Shown piece after piece: positions 34,192 to 43,066 of a stretch of 64,000 nt of DNA (position 1 is the first letter of the stretch; every line of letters begins with the position of its first letter). A program made the position numbers and the translations under genes. Below the pieces are notes generated by a model. The model was not told where the DNA came from. It did no database searches and was given only the letters and a program-made list of their open reading frames with translations. The stretch is from DATFQE01 sp963739085 (lineage in GTDB: Bacteria > Actinomycetota > Thermoleophilia > Gaiellales > Gaiellaceae): contig CAVTZA010000012.1 in the NCBI GenBank assembly GCA_963739085.1, positions 310,001-374,000 on the forward strand, read 5' to 3'.

Positions 34192-35739
34192 ATGCAAGAC
34201 GCTGACCCAAACGCTGGTCGAGCTCGTCAGGGAGGTCGCGCGATCCTGACCCACGCCGACCTGCCCCGCGAGCTCAACCTCGCGACCTACTTCGTCGACC
34301 GCAACGTCGAGGAGGGCCGCGGAGGCCGCACCGCCCTGATCGGGCCCGGGGGACCGACCACCTACGAGCAGCTGGCGAAGCTCGTGAACCGCAGCGGCAA
34401 CGTGCTCCGCGAGCTCGGCGTGCGGGCGGAAGACCGCGTGCTGCTGATCCTCGGCGACTCGGTCGAGTTCGTCGCGCTCTGGTACGGCGCGCAGAAGATC
34501 GGCGCGGTCACGGCCGAGGCGTACACGTTCCTGCAGGCCAAGGACTACGCCTACTACCTCGACTACACGCGCGCAGGGGTCGTCGTGGCCGACGCGACGA
34601 CGGTCGACCGGGTGCGCCAGGCCGCGGAGGGCAGCCGTTGGCTGCGTCACCTGGTCGTCGTCGGGGATTCGTTCGAGCAGCTCGTCGGCGAAGCCTCGGC
34701 AGAGCTCGAACCCGCACCGACCACGAAGGACGACGTCGCGATCTGGAAGTTCACGACGGGCAGCACCGGGCAGCCGAAAGCGGCCGTCCACCCCGTCCAC
34801 AGCCCGGTGCTCAGCTTCGACTGGTATGCCCGCGGCGTGCTCGACATCGGCCCGGACGACGTCGTGCTGCCGGTGCCGAAGCTCTTCTTCGGCTACGCGC
34901 GCGACCTGGCGGCGCTGTACCCGTTCGGCGTCGGCGGCGCGGGCATCGTCTTCCCCGAGCGCACGACGCCGGAGCGCATCTTCGAGCTGATCGCCGAGCA
35001 CCGCCCGACGATCCTCGTGCAGGTTCCGACGATGATGGCGGCGATGGTCGCCCACCCCGATGCGGACCAGCAGGACCTCTCGTCCCTGCGCGTCTGCACG
35101 TCCGCGGGAGAGGCGCTGCCGCGCGAGCTCTACGAGCGCTGGCGCTCGACGTTCGGGGTCGAGGTGCTCGACGGGATCGGCTCGTCCGAGGCCTACCACA
35201 TCTACATCTCGAACCGGCCCGGCCGGGTGCGCGCGGGGAGCACCGGCGAGCTCGTCCCCGGCTACGAGGCGCATCTCGACGAGAACGGCGAGCTCTCCAT
35301 CCACGGAGACACCGCGGCCCTCCTCTACTGGGGCGAGCACGAGAAGACCAAGCAGACCTTCACCGGCGACACCGTCCGCACGGGCGACCTGTTCGAGCGC
35401 GACGAGGACGGCTACTTCTGGTATCGCGGACGGGCGGACGACCTGATCAAGGTCGGCGGGATCTGGGTCGCGCCTGCCGAGATCGAGGACACGCTGCTCG
35501 CTCATCCGGACGTGGTCGAGTGCGCCGTGGTCGGCCACGAGGAGGAAGGGCTGACCGTCGCGCGGGCGTACGTCGTGGCCCGCTCCCAGCTGGACGAAGC
35601 AGAGGTTCGGGACTTCGTCCGCGAGCGCCTGGCGGGGCACAAGGTCCCGCGCATCGTCAGCTTCGTGGACGAGCTGCCCAAGACCCCGTCGGGCAAGATC
35701 GACCGCCGCACGCTGCGCGAGGCGGAGGTGGCCGCGTGA
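34192..35739 (+). CDS. Benzoate/2-aminobenzoate-CoA ligase family enzyme
   Basis: This 515-aa ANL ligase has the benzoate-CoA ligase features PRELNLATYFVDRNVEEGRG at the N-terminus, KFTTGSTGQPKAAVH (A3, about 184-198), PVPKLFFGYARDL, DGIGSSEAYHIYISN (A5), RTGDLF and RADDLIKVGGIWVAP (A8), with Lys in PKTPSGKIDR. It forms an aroyl-CoA thioester with ATP. Being next to the anthraniloyl-CoA monooxygenase, tryptophan dioxygenase and kynureninase genes, anthranilate is the probable substrate. Two palindromes precede the ATG. Confidence 0.88.
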   Translation: MQDADPNAGRARQGGRAILTHADLPRELNLATYFVDRNVEEGRGGRTALIGPGGPTTYEQLAKLVNRSGNVLRELGVRAEDRVLLILGDSVEFVALWYGAQKIGAVTAEAYTFLQAKDYAYYLDYTRAGVVVADATTVDRVRQAAEGSRWLRHLVVVGDSFEQLVGEASAELEPAPTTKDDVAIWKFTTGSTGQPKAAVHPVHSPVLSFDWYARGVLDIGPDDVVLPVPKLFFGYARDLAALYPFGVGGAGIVFPERTTPERIFELIAEHRPTILVQVPTMMAAMVAHPDADQQDLSSLRVCTSAGEALPRELYERWRSTFGVEVLDGIGSSEAYHIYISNRPGRVRAGSTGELVPGYEAHLDENGELSIHGDTAALLYWGEHEKTKQTFTGDTVRTGDLFERDEDGYFWYRGRADDLIKVGGIWVAPAEIEDTLLAHPDVVECAVVGHEEEGLTVARAYVVARSQLDEAEVRDFVRERLAGHKVPRIVSFVDELPKTPSGKIDRRTLREAEVAA

Positions 35740-36426
35740 GGACCGTCGTCGTCACCGGCGGCACAAAAGGGATCGGGAAGGCGATCGTCGACCAGTTCGA
35801 GGCCGCCGGCGACCGCGTCGTCGGGGTCGGGCGCGCGACCTGCGACGTGACCGACGAGGCCCAGGTACGGGCGCTCTTCGAAGAGGTCGGCGAGGTCCAC
35901 GTACTCGTCAACAACGCGGGCCTTGCCCAGGGAGCACCGCTCGCCCGCACGGGCCTCGATCGAGTGGCGCGAGCACCTCGAGGTCAACGCGACCGGCGCC
36001 TTCCTCTGCACCCGCGCGGTGCTCGGCGGCATGATCGAGCGCGGGGATGGGCGGATCGTGACCGTGGCGTCGACGGCCGGGCTGAGGGGCGCCCGCTACA
36101 CGGCCGCGTACACGGCGGCCAAGCACGCAGCGGTGGGCCTGATGCGCGCGACCGCGGCGGAGGTGGCCGGCACCGGCGTCACCGCGAACGCCGTCTGCCC
36201 CGGCTGGGTGCGAACGGACATGATGCGGCGCGCCGTCGAGCGGATCGCCGCCACCACGCCGCGCGACGAGGCGGAGGCCGAGGCGGTCCTGATCGCGCAG
36301 ATGCCGCTGGGCCGGGCGCTCGAGCCCGAAGAGGTGGCCTTCGCGGTCGCGTTCCTCGCCTCGCCGGAGGCCGGGGCGATCAACGGCCAGACCCTCGTGC
36401 TCGACGGGGGAGGCATCCAGTCGTGA
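35736..36426 (+). CDS. SDR-family oxidoreductase, apparent frameshift
   Basis: After removal of one extra G in GGG at 35951-35953 this is a 229-aa short-chain dehydrogenase with TGGTKGIG (about 7-14), NNAGLAQG, VASTAGL, YTAAKHA (catalytic Tyr and Lys) and PGWVRTDMM, ending GQTLVLDGGGIQS. GTG 35736 overlaps the ligase stop as GTGA. In the aerobic anthraniloyl-CoA route an alcohol dehydrogenase of this kind oxidises a hydroxyacyl ring intermediate, which is the inferred role. Confidence 0.85.
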
Positions 36427-37250
36427 GCCCCTTCCGCGGGTCGGCCGCGTTCACCGACGACTGGCGCCACTTCGACTTCGCCCTCGACGACGGCGTGGCG
36501 ACCGTGACCTTCTCGCGTCCGGACAAGCTGAACGCGCTCACGTTCGACGTCTACGCCGACCTGCGCGACCTGCTCGGCGAGCTGCCCCATCGCGGTGACA
36601 CCCGCGTGCTCGTGCTCACCGGCGAGGGCCGGGGCTTCTGCTCGGGCGGCGACGTCGAGGAGATCATCGGCGAGCTGCAGTCCATGACCGCCGGCGAGCT
36701 GCTCGAGTTCACGCGGATGAGCGGCGCCGTCGTGAAGGCGATGCGCGAGTGTCCGCTCCCGATCGTCGCTGCGGTGAACGGGATCGCGGCGGGCGCGGGC
36801 TCGGTGCTCGCGCTCGCGAGCGACTTCCGCCTCCTTGCCCGTTCGGCCGAGTTCTCGTTCCTCTTCACGCGCGTCGGGCTCGCGGGCGCCGACATGGGCG
36901 CCGCCTACCTCCTCCCACGCCTCGTGGGCCTCGGCCGCGCGACCGAGCTGCTCGTGCTCGGCGGCAAGGTGAGCGCCGAGCGGGCGGTCGACATCGGCCT
37001 CGCCACGGAGATCGTCGAGGACGAGGAGCTGGCGATCGCTGCCCAAGCGCTCGCTCGCCGGCTCGCGGACGGACCGGCGCTCGCGTACGCGACGACCAAG
37101 GTGCTCCTGACCCGCGAGCTCGACCTCGACCTCGGCGGCGCGATCGAGATCGAGGCGCTGGCCCAGGCGCTGCTGATGAAGAGCGACGACTTCGGAGAGT
37201 TCTACGCAGCCTGGACGGAGGGAAGGAAGCCCGCGTGGACGGGCCGCTGA
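36423..37250 (+). CDS. Enoyl-CoA hydratase/isomerase family protein
   Basis: This 275-aa crotonase-fold protein has FSRPDKLNALTFDVY (about 29-43), oxyanion-hole residues in GRGFCSGGDVEE (about 71) and NGIAAGAGSVLALASDF. The usual acid/base Glu region (PE-G) reads GADMGAAYLLPRLVG, with Asp instead, as in some cyclic dienoyl-CoA hydratases. It likely adds water to a cyclohexene-carboxyl-CoA intermediate. GTG overlaps the SDR stop; the RidA gene starts inside its end. Confidence 0.85.
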   Translation: MSPFRGSAAFTDDWRHFDFALDDGVATVTFSRPDKLNALTFDVYADLRDLLGELPHRGDTRVLVLTGEGRGFCSGGDVEEIIGELQSMTAGELLEFTRMSGAVVKAMRECPLPIVAAVNGIAAGAGSVLALASDFRLLARSAEFSFLFTRVGLAGADMGAAYLLPRLVGLGRATELLVLGGKVSAERAVDIGLATEIVEDEELAIAAQALARRLADGPALAYATTKVLLTRELDLDLGGAIEIEALAQALLMKSDDFGEFYAAWTEGRKPAWTGR

Positions 37251-37615
37251 TCGTCAACCCGCCGGAGCTGCCCGAGCCCGTCGGCTTCGCGCACGCAGTC
37301 GTCGCCCGCGGCGCCGTCTACCTCGGCGGCCAGATCGGCGAGGGTGAGACGATCGTCGAGCAATTCGACTCGGCCGCGGCGAAGGTCGTGACGGCCCTGC
37401 GTGCGGCCGGCGGCGAGCCCGACCAGCTGGTCTCCCTCGTGATCTATGTCACCGACGTCGGCGAATACCGCGCAGCGCTCGCCGAGCTGGGCGAGGTCTG
37501 GCGGAAGCACTTCGGCCGGCGCTACCCCGCGATGGCGCTCGTCGGCGTCTCGGCGCTGTTCGAGCCGGCGGCGAAGGTGGAGCTGATGGGCGTGGCGGTC
37601 CTGCCCGATGCCTGA
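37235..37615 (+). CDS. RidA/YjgF-family protein
   Basis: This 126-aa protein has the RidA trimer fold: PVGFAHAVVARGAVYLGGQI near the N-terminus, LVSLVIYVTDVGEYR in the middle, and YPAMALVGVSALFEPAAKVELMGVAV at the end. The canonical Arg of the imine-hydrolysing site is not obvious (VGVSAL replaces VxVxxLP), so it may be a non-deaminating branch. Within an anthranilate pathway it could hydrolyse an enamine or imine and release ammonia from the amino-cyclohexenyl-CoA. That is inferred. Confidence 0.85.
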   Translation: MDGPLIVNPPELPEPVGFAHAVVARGAVYLGGQIGEGETIVEQFDSAAAKVVTALRAAGGEPDQLVSLVIYVTDVGEYRAALAELGEVWRKHFGRRYPAMALVGVSALFEPAAKVELMGVAVLPDA

Positions 37616-38693
37616 CGAGCTGCTCGAGCGAGCGCGCCGGCTTGGGCACGAGCGGTTCGAGCCGCTGGCCGCGAAGGGCGAGCCCGGCCGCGTCAACCGG
37701 CGCCTCGTCCGGGCGCTCGGCGACGAGGGGCTGCTCGAGCTCGCGCTCGTCGGGTCGGCGACCGAGCTCTGCGCGCTGCGCGAGGGCCTGGCGCACGGCT
37801 GCACGGAAGCCGAGACCGCGCTCGCCCTGCAGGGGCTCGCCGGCCATCCGATCCTGCGCTCGCCGCTCCGCGACGAATGGATGCCGAGGCTCGCGTCCGG
37901 CGAGGCGGTCGCGGCCTTCGCGCTCAGCGAGCCCGATGCCGGCTCGGACGCGGCCGCGCTGGCCCTGCGCGCAGAGCGGGACGGCGACGGCTACCGCCTC
38001 ACCGGCACCAAGATGTGGATCTCGAACGCGCCCGACGCGGACGTCTACGCCGTATTCGCGCGGACGGGCGAGGCGGGCCCGAAGGGCGTGACGGCCTTCG
38101 TCGTCCCTCGAGAGAGCGACGGCGTCTCGGGCGAGCCGATCGAGCTGATCGCGCCGCACGCCGTGGGCCGCCTCGACTTCGACGGCGTCCGTGCGGGGCC
38201 CGAGCAGGTGATCGGCGAGGTCGGCGGCGGCTTCACCGTGGCGATGGAGACGCTCGACCTCTTCCGCCCGAGCGTCGGCGCCTTCGCGGTCGGGATGGCG
38301 CAGGCCGCGCTCGACGCCGCGGTCGAGCACGCCGCCGCGCGGGAGGCGTTCGGCAAGCCCCTCGGACGTCTGCAGGGCGTCTCGCACCAGCTGGCCGAGG
38401 TGGCGACCGCGATCCAGGCGGCCCGGCTGCTCGTCCGCGACGCCGCCCGGCAGTACGACGACGGCGTGCGGCCGGTGCGGAAGGCGTCCGCGATGGCGAA
38501 GCTGTTCGCGACGGAGACCGCCCAGAAGGCCGTCGACGTCGCGATCCAGGTGCACGGCGCCCGCGCGCTCGAGAAGGGCCACCTGCTCGAGCACCTCTAC
38601 CGCGAGGTGCGCGCGCCGCGCATCTACGAAGGCGCGTCCGAGGTGCAGCGCGAGATCATCGCGCGCGAGCTCTTCAGGGAGGCCGCGGGTTGA
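37608..38693 (+). CDS. Acyl-CoA dehydrogenase
   Basis: This 361-aa enzyme has ALSEPDAGSDAAALALRAERD (about 104-124), TGTKMWISNAPDADVY, REAFGKPLGRLQGVSH and RIYEGASEVQREI with the catalytic Glu. The N-terminal helical domain is shorter than usual by about 20 residues. It presumably desaturates a cyclic or ring-opened acyl-CoA of the anthranilate route. It overlaps both neighbours (ATG within the RidA gene; TTGA with the dioxygenase gene). Confidence 0.88.
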   Translation: MPDELLERARRLGHERFEPLAAKGEPGRVNRRLVRALGDEGLLELALVGSATELCALREGLAHGCTEAETALALQGLAGHPILRSPLRDEWMPRLASGEAVAAFALSEPDAGSDAAALALRAERDGDGYRLTGTKMWISNAPDADVYAVFARTGEAGPKGVTAFVVPRESDGVSGEPIELIAPHAVGRLDFDGVRAGPEQVIGEVGGGFTVAMETLDLFRPSVGAFAVGMAQAALDAAVEHAAAREAFGKPLGRLQGVSHQLAEVATAIQAARLLVRDAARQYDDGVRPVRKASAMAKLFATETAQKAVDVAIQVHGARALEKGHLLEHLYREVRAPRIYEGASEVQREIIARELFREAAG

Positions 38694-39481
38694 GCGAGCA
38701 CGAGAAGTCGCTCACGTACACGTCGTACCTCGCGCTCGAGGAGGTGCTCGGGGCGCAGCGACCGCGCTCGGAGGAGCACGACGAGATCCTCTTCATCGTC
38801 GTCCACCAGGTCTACGAGCTCTGGTTCAAGCAGCTGATCCACGAGCTCGGCTACCTGCAGCGGATGCTCGAGGAGGGAAACGAGGCGCGCGCCTCGGCGA
38901 CGTTCAAGCGCGTGCTCACGATCCTCAAGCTCGTCGTCGCGCAGCTGGACGTGATCGAGACGATGACCCCGGTGCAGTTCCTCGCGTTCCGCGAGCGGCT
39001 CGAGTCCGCGTCGGGCTTCCAGTCCGGCCAGTTCCGCGAGCTCGAGGCGATCCTCGGCCGCCGCGATCCCGGAGTCCTGCACGCCTACCACGAGGGGAGC
39101 GTCGACCGCGAGCGCGTGCAGGCGGCGATGGCGCGGCCGTCCGTCTACGACTCGTTCCTCCGCTACCTCGCCGCCAAGGGCTACGAGATCCCGGCAGAGG
39201 CCCTCGAGCGCGACGTGACGCAGCCCGTCGCCGAGTCCGAGGGCCTCCAGCGTGTGCTGCTCCAGGTCTACCGCGACGACAGCGCGCCCGCCCTGGTCGC
39301 CGAACGGCTGGTCGACTTCGACGAGGGCTTCATGGAGTGGCGCTACCACCACGTCAAGATGGTCGAGCGGACGATCGGCTCGCGGCCTGGGACGGGCGGC
39401 TCGCCCGGAGCCGCGTACCTCCGTGAGACGTTGCACAAGCCGTTCTTCCCTGACCTCTGGATCATCCGCGCAGAGCTGTGA
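38690..39481 (+). CDS. kynA: Tryptophan 2,3-dioxygenase
   Basis: This 263-aa heme enzyme has LTYTSYLALEEVLGAQ (about 8-23), the active-site His in FIVVHQVYELWFKQLIHEL (about 37-55), MTPVQFLAFRERL and SGFQSGQFRELE, and the heme-ligand His region WRYHHVKMVERTIGSR, then TGGSPGAAYLRET. It cleaves L-tryptophan to N-formylkynurenine. TTG 38690 overlaps the upstream stop. Length is typical. The stop codon lies at the outer edge of structured element C. Confidence 0.95.
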   Translation: MSEHEKSLTYTSYLALEEVLGAQRPRSEEHDEILFIVVHQVYELWFKQLIHELGYLQRMLEEGNEARASATFKRVLTILKLVVAQLDVIETMTPVQFLAFRERLESASGFQSGQFRELEAILGRRDPGVLHAYHEGSVDRERVQAAMARPSVYDSFLRYLAAKGYEIPAEALERDVTQPVAESEGLQRVLLQVYRDDSAPALVAERLVDFDEGFMEWRYHHVKMVERTIGSRPGTGGSPGAAYLRETLHKPFFPDLWIIRAEL

Positions 39482-39649
39482 ACTGCCTTCGTGGTGAATC
39501 CTCGTCGCCGGGGTGCGATGGGTAGTGCGAGGCAAGGACGCAGGGAGCGACCGTGTAACTGGGACGCGTAGCGTGGGCGCGACTGAGGACGCCGCCTCGC
39601 GCCGGCCAGCGCGGCCCGGCGACACAGGGGTTCGCCGCGAAGGCAGTTC
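39480..39649 (+). repeat. Structured element, copy C
   Basis: A 170-bp near-palindrome between kynA and the kynureninase gene. Outer arms 39480-39501 and 39628-39649 pair over 22 bp, with three deviations, all T opposite G on the plus strand. Next come GTCGCCGGGG pairing with GCCCGGCGAC, then the shared core TGCGAGGCAAGGACGCAGG and GAGGACGCCGCCTCGCGCC. The apical part carries GGGACGCGTAGCGT, shared with copies B and D. It starts at the second base of the kynA stop codon. Confidence 0.88.
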
Positions 39650-39653
39650 CCTA

Positions 39654-40791
39654 ATCTCGGCGGAGGAGCTCGCGCCGCACTACTCGGCGTTCCGCGTCTC
39701 GGAGCGCCTGCTGCTCACCGGTCACTCCCATCAGGCGTGGCCCGACGTCGCACGCGAGGGCGTTCTCGAGGCGTTCGACGACGCTGCGCTCGAGGTCGAC
39801 GAGAAGTGGGGCCGCGCCTTCGCCAAGGCCGAGCGGGTGCGCGACGGCTTCCGCGCCCTCCTCGGCGACCCCGACGGCGAGATCGCGCTCGGCCAGAACA
39901 CGCACGAGCTCGTCCTGCGCTTCCTCTCCGCCCTCGACCTGCGCCGGCGCCCGCGGCTCGTCACGAGCGACGGCGAGTTCCACACCCTGCGCCGCCAGCT
40001 GGCGCGGCTGGGCGAGGACTGGCTGGACGTGGCACGCCTACCGGCCCATCCGGCCGAATCGCTCGCCGAGCGCATGGCCGGCGAGCTCGACGAGCGCACG
40101 AGCGCGGTGCTCGTCTCGGCGGTGCTGTTCGAGGACGCGCGGATCGTGCCCGGGCTCGTCGATCTTGCCGGCGCCTGCGAGGCGAGAGGCATCGAGCTCC
40201 TCGTCGACGCCTACCACGCCCTGGGCGCGATGCCGTTCGAGCTGACGTCGGCGGCGACCTGGGTCGTCGGCGGCGGCTACAAGTACCTGCAGCTGGGCGA
40301 GGGCAACTGCTTCCTCCGCCTGCCGCCGCAGGCCGACGAGCTGCGGCCCGTACTGACGGGCTGGTACGCGGAGTTCGAGGAGCTCGCGGCCGAGAAGACG
40401 CCCGGGGCGGTCGGGTACCCGAAGGGCGGTGCGCGCTTCGCCGGCTCGACCTACGACCCGACCAGCCACTACCGGGCTGCGCGCGTGTTCGACTTCTTCG
40501 CCGAGCAGGGCCTGACGCCCCAGGCCCTGCGCGAGAGCTACCTCCGCCAGACGACGCGCCTCGCCCATGGACTGCAGGAGCTCGGCCTCGAAGCCGACGC
40601 CGACCGCGAGGCGTTCGGCGGCTTCGTCGCGGTCGAGGTCGACGGCGCCGAGGAGCTCAGCGCCCGCCTCGCTCGGCGAGGCGTCCTGACCGACAGCCGC
40701 GGCCGTCACCTCCGCCTCGGCCCGGCGCCGTACGTCACCGACGCGCAGCTCGACGACGCGCTCGAGCGGCTCGCGAAGGAGCTCAGTCTAG
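39654..40791 (+). CDS. kynU: Kynureninase-like PLP enzyme (aminotransferase class V fold), start and end uncertain
   Basis: About 378 aa. It contains LLLTGHSHQAWPDVA (about 20-34), ALGQNTHELVLRFLSAL, ELLVDAYHALGAMPFEL with the PLP-binding Asp, GGGYKYLQLGEGNCFLRLP with the PLP Lys, and FAGSTYDPTSHYRAARVFDFF. Next to tryptophan dioxygenase the role is very likely kynurenine to anthranilate plus alanine. No normal start codon lies between element C and the conserved N-terminus: candidates are ATC 39654 or an in-frame ATG at 39513 inside the element. The frame also lacks a stop until 42116; one extra base near 40785 would give TAG at 40789-40791, just where the convergent gene ends. Confidence 0.7.
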
Positions 40792-42044
40792 GCGCTCGGG
40801 AAGCGGTACACGTGCACGTCCCAGCGGGCGAACGTGTCGGTGAGCGCGTCGCCCACGCGCGCCACGACCCGGTTCTCCGTGTAGACCTCCCCGGTCGACC
40901 CCGACGCCGGCAGGCCGCCGATCGAGACGGGCTGTGTGCCCTCCCCACTCTTCGCCGCGATCACCCAGAGATCGCCGCCGGCGCCGCGCCTCGCGATCGC
41001 CTGCACGGTCGGATCGCTCGTCGGGAGCACCACCGTCGTCGCCGGGTTGACGAGCGCCGGGGCGATCGGGCTGATCGCGCCGATCTCACGCACGAGCGGC
41101 CCGAGCACGTTCCGCCAGTACGTCCAGCTCCAGCGGTACCTGGTGTCGACCGCGTTCCAGCACTGGGGGAGGTTGCCGCCGTAGAACGCGAGGCTGCGGG
41201 CGCCGTTGATGATCGCGTCGTAGGTCATGTACCGCTGCTCGCGGCGGGTCGGCAGGGCGTAGTTGCCGAAGCCGTCGTAGCTCCAGCGCCAGCAGATCCC
41301 GAGCGTCGTCCAGACCGCCTGGTTCGGCGTCGCCCACGAGACGATGTCGGTCCACCGCCCCACCTCGTGCAGGTTCGGGTCGGGGTTGCCGAGCGAGACG
41401 GGGTAGTGGTTGACGCCGTGGATGTCCGTGACGCGGCTGTAGCGGGCGAGCTCCGGCCCGCTTCCGCGCGAGGGCTGGACGGTCACCCACAGGTGGTCGG
41501 AGTCGGCCGGGCGCTTCCCCGCGCACCAGCGGCGATCGCCGCGCGAGGTCGCGATGCAGTACGCGAACCGCAGCGACGGGATGGTGGTCCGATAGCGCCA
41601 CGGCTCGTCCGCGCCCTTCCACAGTCCCAGCGCGGTGGCCGACGGGTCGCGCTCGAGCGAGCCGATCACCTTGCGGAGCAGCGCGGCCCGCCACGTACCC
41701 GGCTGCGCGCGGCTGAGCGACGAGAGGTTGACCCACGTGTAGAGGCCGCGCGCGGCGGCCTCGCGGTTCGACGCGATCGCCTCCGCGATGTCCTTGCTCG
41801 TCCAGGTGGCGCCTCCCGGCCCGGTGCGGAGGAAGTTCACCCCCGCCGACGCGACCTCGGCGAGCGCGTCGGCGCCGCCGGGCGTCGTCGAGCCGAGCTC
41901 GGGCCCCTTCGAGAGCACGATCGGGAAGATCTTGCGGCCGTCGAGCCGCACCGTCCCGGAGCGGTCGAGCCGCGTCGTGGCCGCGTCCGCGCACGGCACC
42001 GCGCAGACGAGAGCGAGAGCGGTCGCGACCAGGACGCGTGCCAC
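40788..42044 (-). CDS. Secreted TIM-barrel-like protein, intact paralogue of 27617-29315
   Basis: This 418-aa protein has a signal peptide (ARVLVATALALVCAVPCADA) and then LDGRKIFPIVLSKGPE (about 36-51), YTWVNLSSLS, LGLWKGADEPW, VTDIHGVNHYPVS, QAVWTTLGICWRWSYDGFG, YMTYDAIINGARSLAFYGGN and a C-terminal beta domain. The pattern of acidic and aromatic residues on predicted strand ends suggests a glycoside-hydrolase-like barrel acting outside the cell. Unlike the paralogue it lacks the Pro-rich linker and extra C-terminal domain. GTG 42044 lies six bases after TACGCT. Confidence 0.7.
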   Translation of the reverse strand: MARVLVATALALVCAVPCADAATTRLDRSGTVRLDGRKIFPIVLSKGPELGSTTPGGADALAEVASAGVNFLRTGPGGATWTSKDIAEAIASNREAAARGLYTWVNLSSLSRAQPGTWRAALLRKVIGSLERDPSATALGLWKGADEPWRYRTTIPSLRFAYCIATSRGDRRWCAGKRPADSDHLWVTVQPSRGSGPELARYSRVTDIHGVNHYPVSLGNPDPNLHEVGRWTDIVSWATPNQAVWTTLGICWRWSYDGFGNYALPTRREQRYMTYDAIINGARSLAFYGGNLPQCWNAVDTRYRWSWTYWRNVLGPLVREIGAISPIAPALVNPATTVVLPTSDPTVQAIARRGAGGDLWVIAAKSGEGTQPVSIGGLPASGSTGEVYTENRVVARVGDALTDTFARWDVHVYRFPSA

Positions 42045-42050
42045 CGCCTG

Positions 42051-42056
42051 AGCGTA
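42051..42056 (-). promoter_or_regulatory. -10 box (TACGCT) of the secreted protein gene
   Basis: TACGCT on the minus strand, six bases upstream of GTG 42044, with no Shine-Dalgarno; another leaderless-type start. Confidence 0.45.
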
Positions 42057-42112
42057 GCCTCGTTGGTGGGTGACGCATTCCGGCCTTGCGGGTACAACGT
42101 CTGTGAGTCCCG

Positions 42113-43066
42113 ATGACGACGGCCCTGCTCCACCGGCACGAGGACGCCTTCTCGCACGAGGCGCTCCTGTACATGGACCCGGACGAGCTCCTCGCCGGCA
42201 CGCTCCCGTTCGTCCGCGAGGGCATCGCTGGAGGCGAACCGATCCTCGTGGTGCTCGCCGCCGAGAAGAACGAGCGCCTCCGCGCCGAGCTCGGCGCCGA
42301 CGCAGGGAAAGTGCAGTTCGCGGACATGCGCGAGGTGGGCGCGAACCCCGCGAGGATCATCCCCGCCTGGCACGAGTTCGTGGACACCGCCGGGGCCGAC
42401 GGCCGGCCGATCCGCGGCATCGGCGAGCCGATCTGGCCCGAGCGCGTCGGCCCGGAGCTCGTCGAATGCCAGCGCCACGAATCGCTGCTGAACCTCGCGT
42501 TCGCCTCGACGCCGTCGTTCCGCCTGCTCTGCCCCTACGACACGTCGGCGCTGGACGACGCGGTGATCGACGAGGCGCGCCGCAGCCATCCGGTCATCCG
42601 CGAGCGCGGCGAGGAGCGGCTGAGCGACCGGTATCGCGGGCTGAACGAGATCGCCGCGCCCTTCGCCGATCCACTGGCGGATCCGCCGGCCACGGCACGC
42701 GAGCTGCGGTTCGCGGGCGGCTCGCTGGGCGACGTTCGCCAACTCGTCTCGGACTTCGCGGCCCAGTCAGGACTCACCCACGAGCGATCCGCCGGCCTCG
42801 TCACGGCCGTGAACGAGGTGGCGACGAACAGCGTCCGCCACGGCGGCGGCGAGGGCGTGCTCAGGCTCTGGACAGGCGCCGAGTGGCTGCTCTGCGAGGT
42901 CGCCGATCGCGGCTCGATCGCGGACCCGCTCGCCGACCGCCGCCCGCCGAGGCTCGCGCAGCGGGGCGGCCGCGGCCTCTGGATCGCCAACCAGATCTGC
43001 GATCTCGTGCAGGTCCGGAGCTCGAACGACGGCACCGTCGTCCGGCTCCACCTCCGCCGCGGCTAA
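42113..43066 (+). CDS. RsbA-type anti-sigma/sensor protein (MEDS plus HATPase)
   Basis: This 317-aa protein joins an N-terminal MEDS sensory domain (about 1-175: HEALLYMDPDELLAGTLPFVREGI, PERVGPELVECQRHESLLN) to a C-terminal RsbW-like ATPase (about 195-317) with N-box VNEVATNSVRHGGG, G1 box VADRG and GGRGLWIANQICD. Such proteins bind and inactivate sigma factors or phosphorylate anti-anti-sigma partners in stress signalling. No sigma factor gene is adjacent. ATG 42113 follows TACAAC about 20 bp upstream. Element D begins directly after the TAA. Confidence 0.85.
   Translation: MTTALLHRHEDAFSHEALLYMDPDELLAGTLPFVREGIAGGEPILVVLAAEKNERLRAELGADAGKVQFADMREVGANPARIIPAWHEFVDTAGADGRPIRGIGEPIWPERVGPELVECQRHESLLNLAFASTPSFRLLCPYDTSALDDAVIDEARRSHPVIRERGEERLSDRYRGLNEIAAPFADPLADPPATARELRFAGGSLGDVRQLVSDFAAQSGLTHERSAGLVTAVNEVATNSVRHGGGEGVLRLWTGAEWLLCEVADRGSIADPLADRRPPRLAQRGGRGLWIANQICDLVQVRSSNDGTVVRLHLRRG

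Noticed and set aside
39550..39580. c-di-GMP (GEMM) riboswitch, suggested by GGGACGC in the element
   Set aside because: Only a short resemblance; the GEMM pairing scheme and tetraloop receptor are absent, and the element is not placed in 5' leaders consistently.
39513..42116. A single 867-codon plus-strand gene
   Set aside because: Only its first half is kynureninase-like. The second half is antisense to a complete secreted-protein gene; an indel near 40785 hiding a TAG is the simpler reading.
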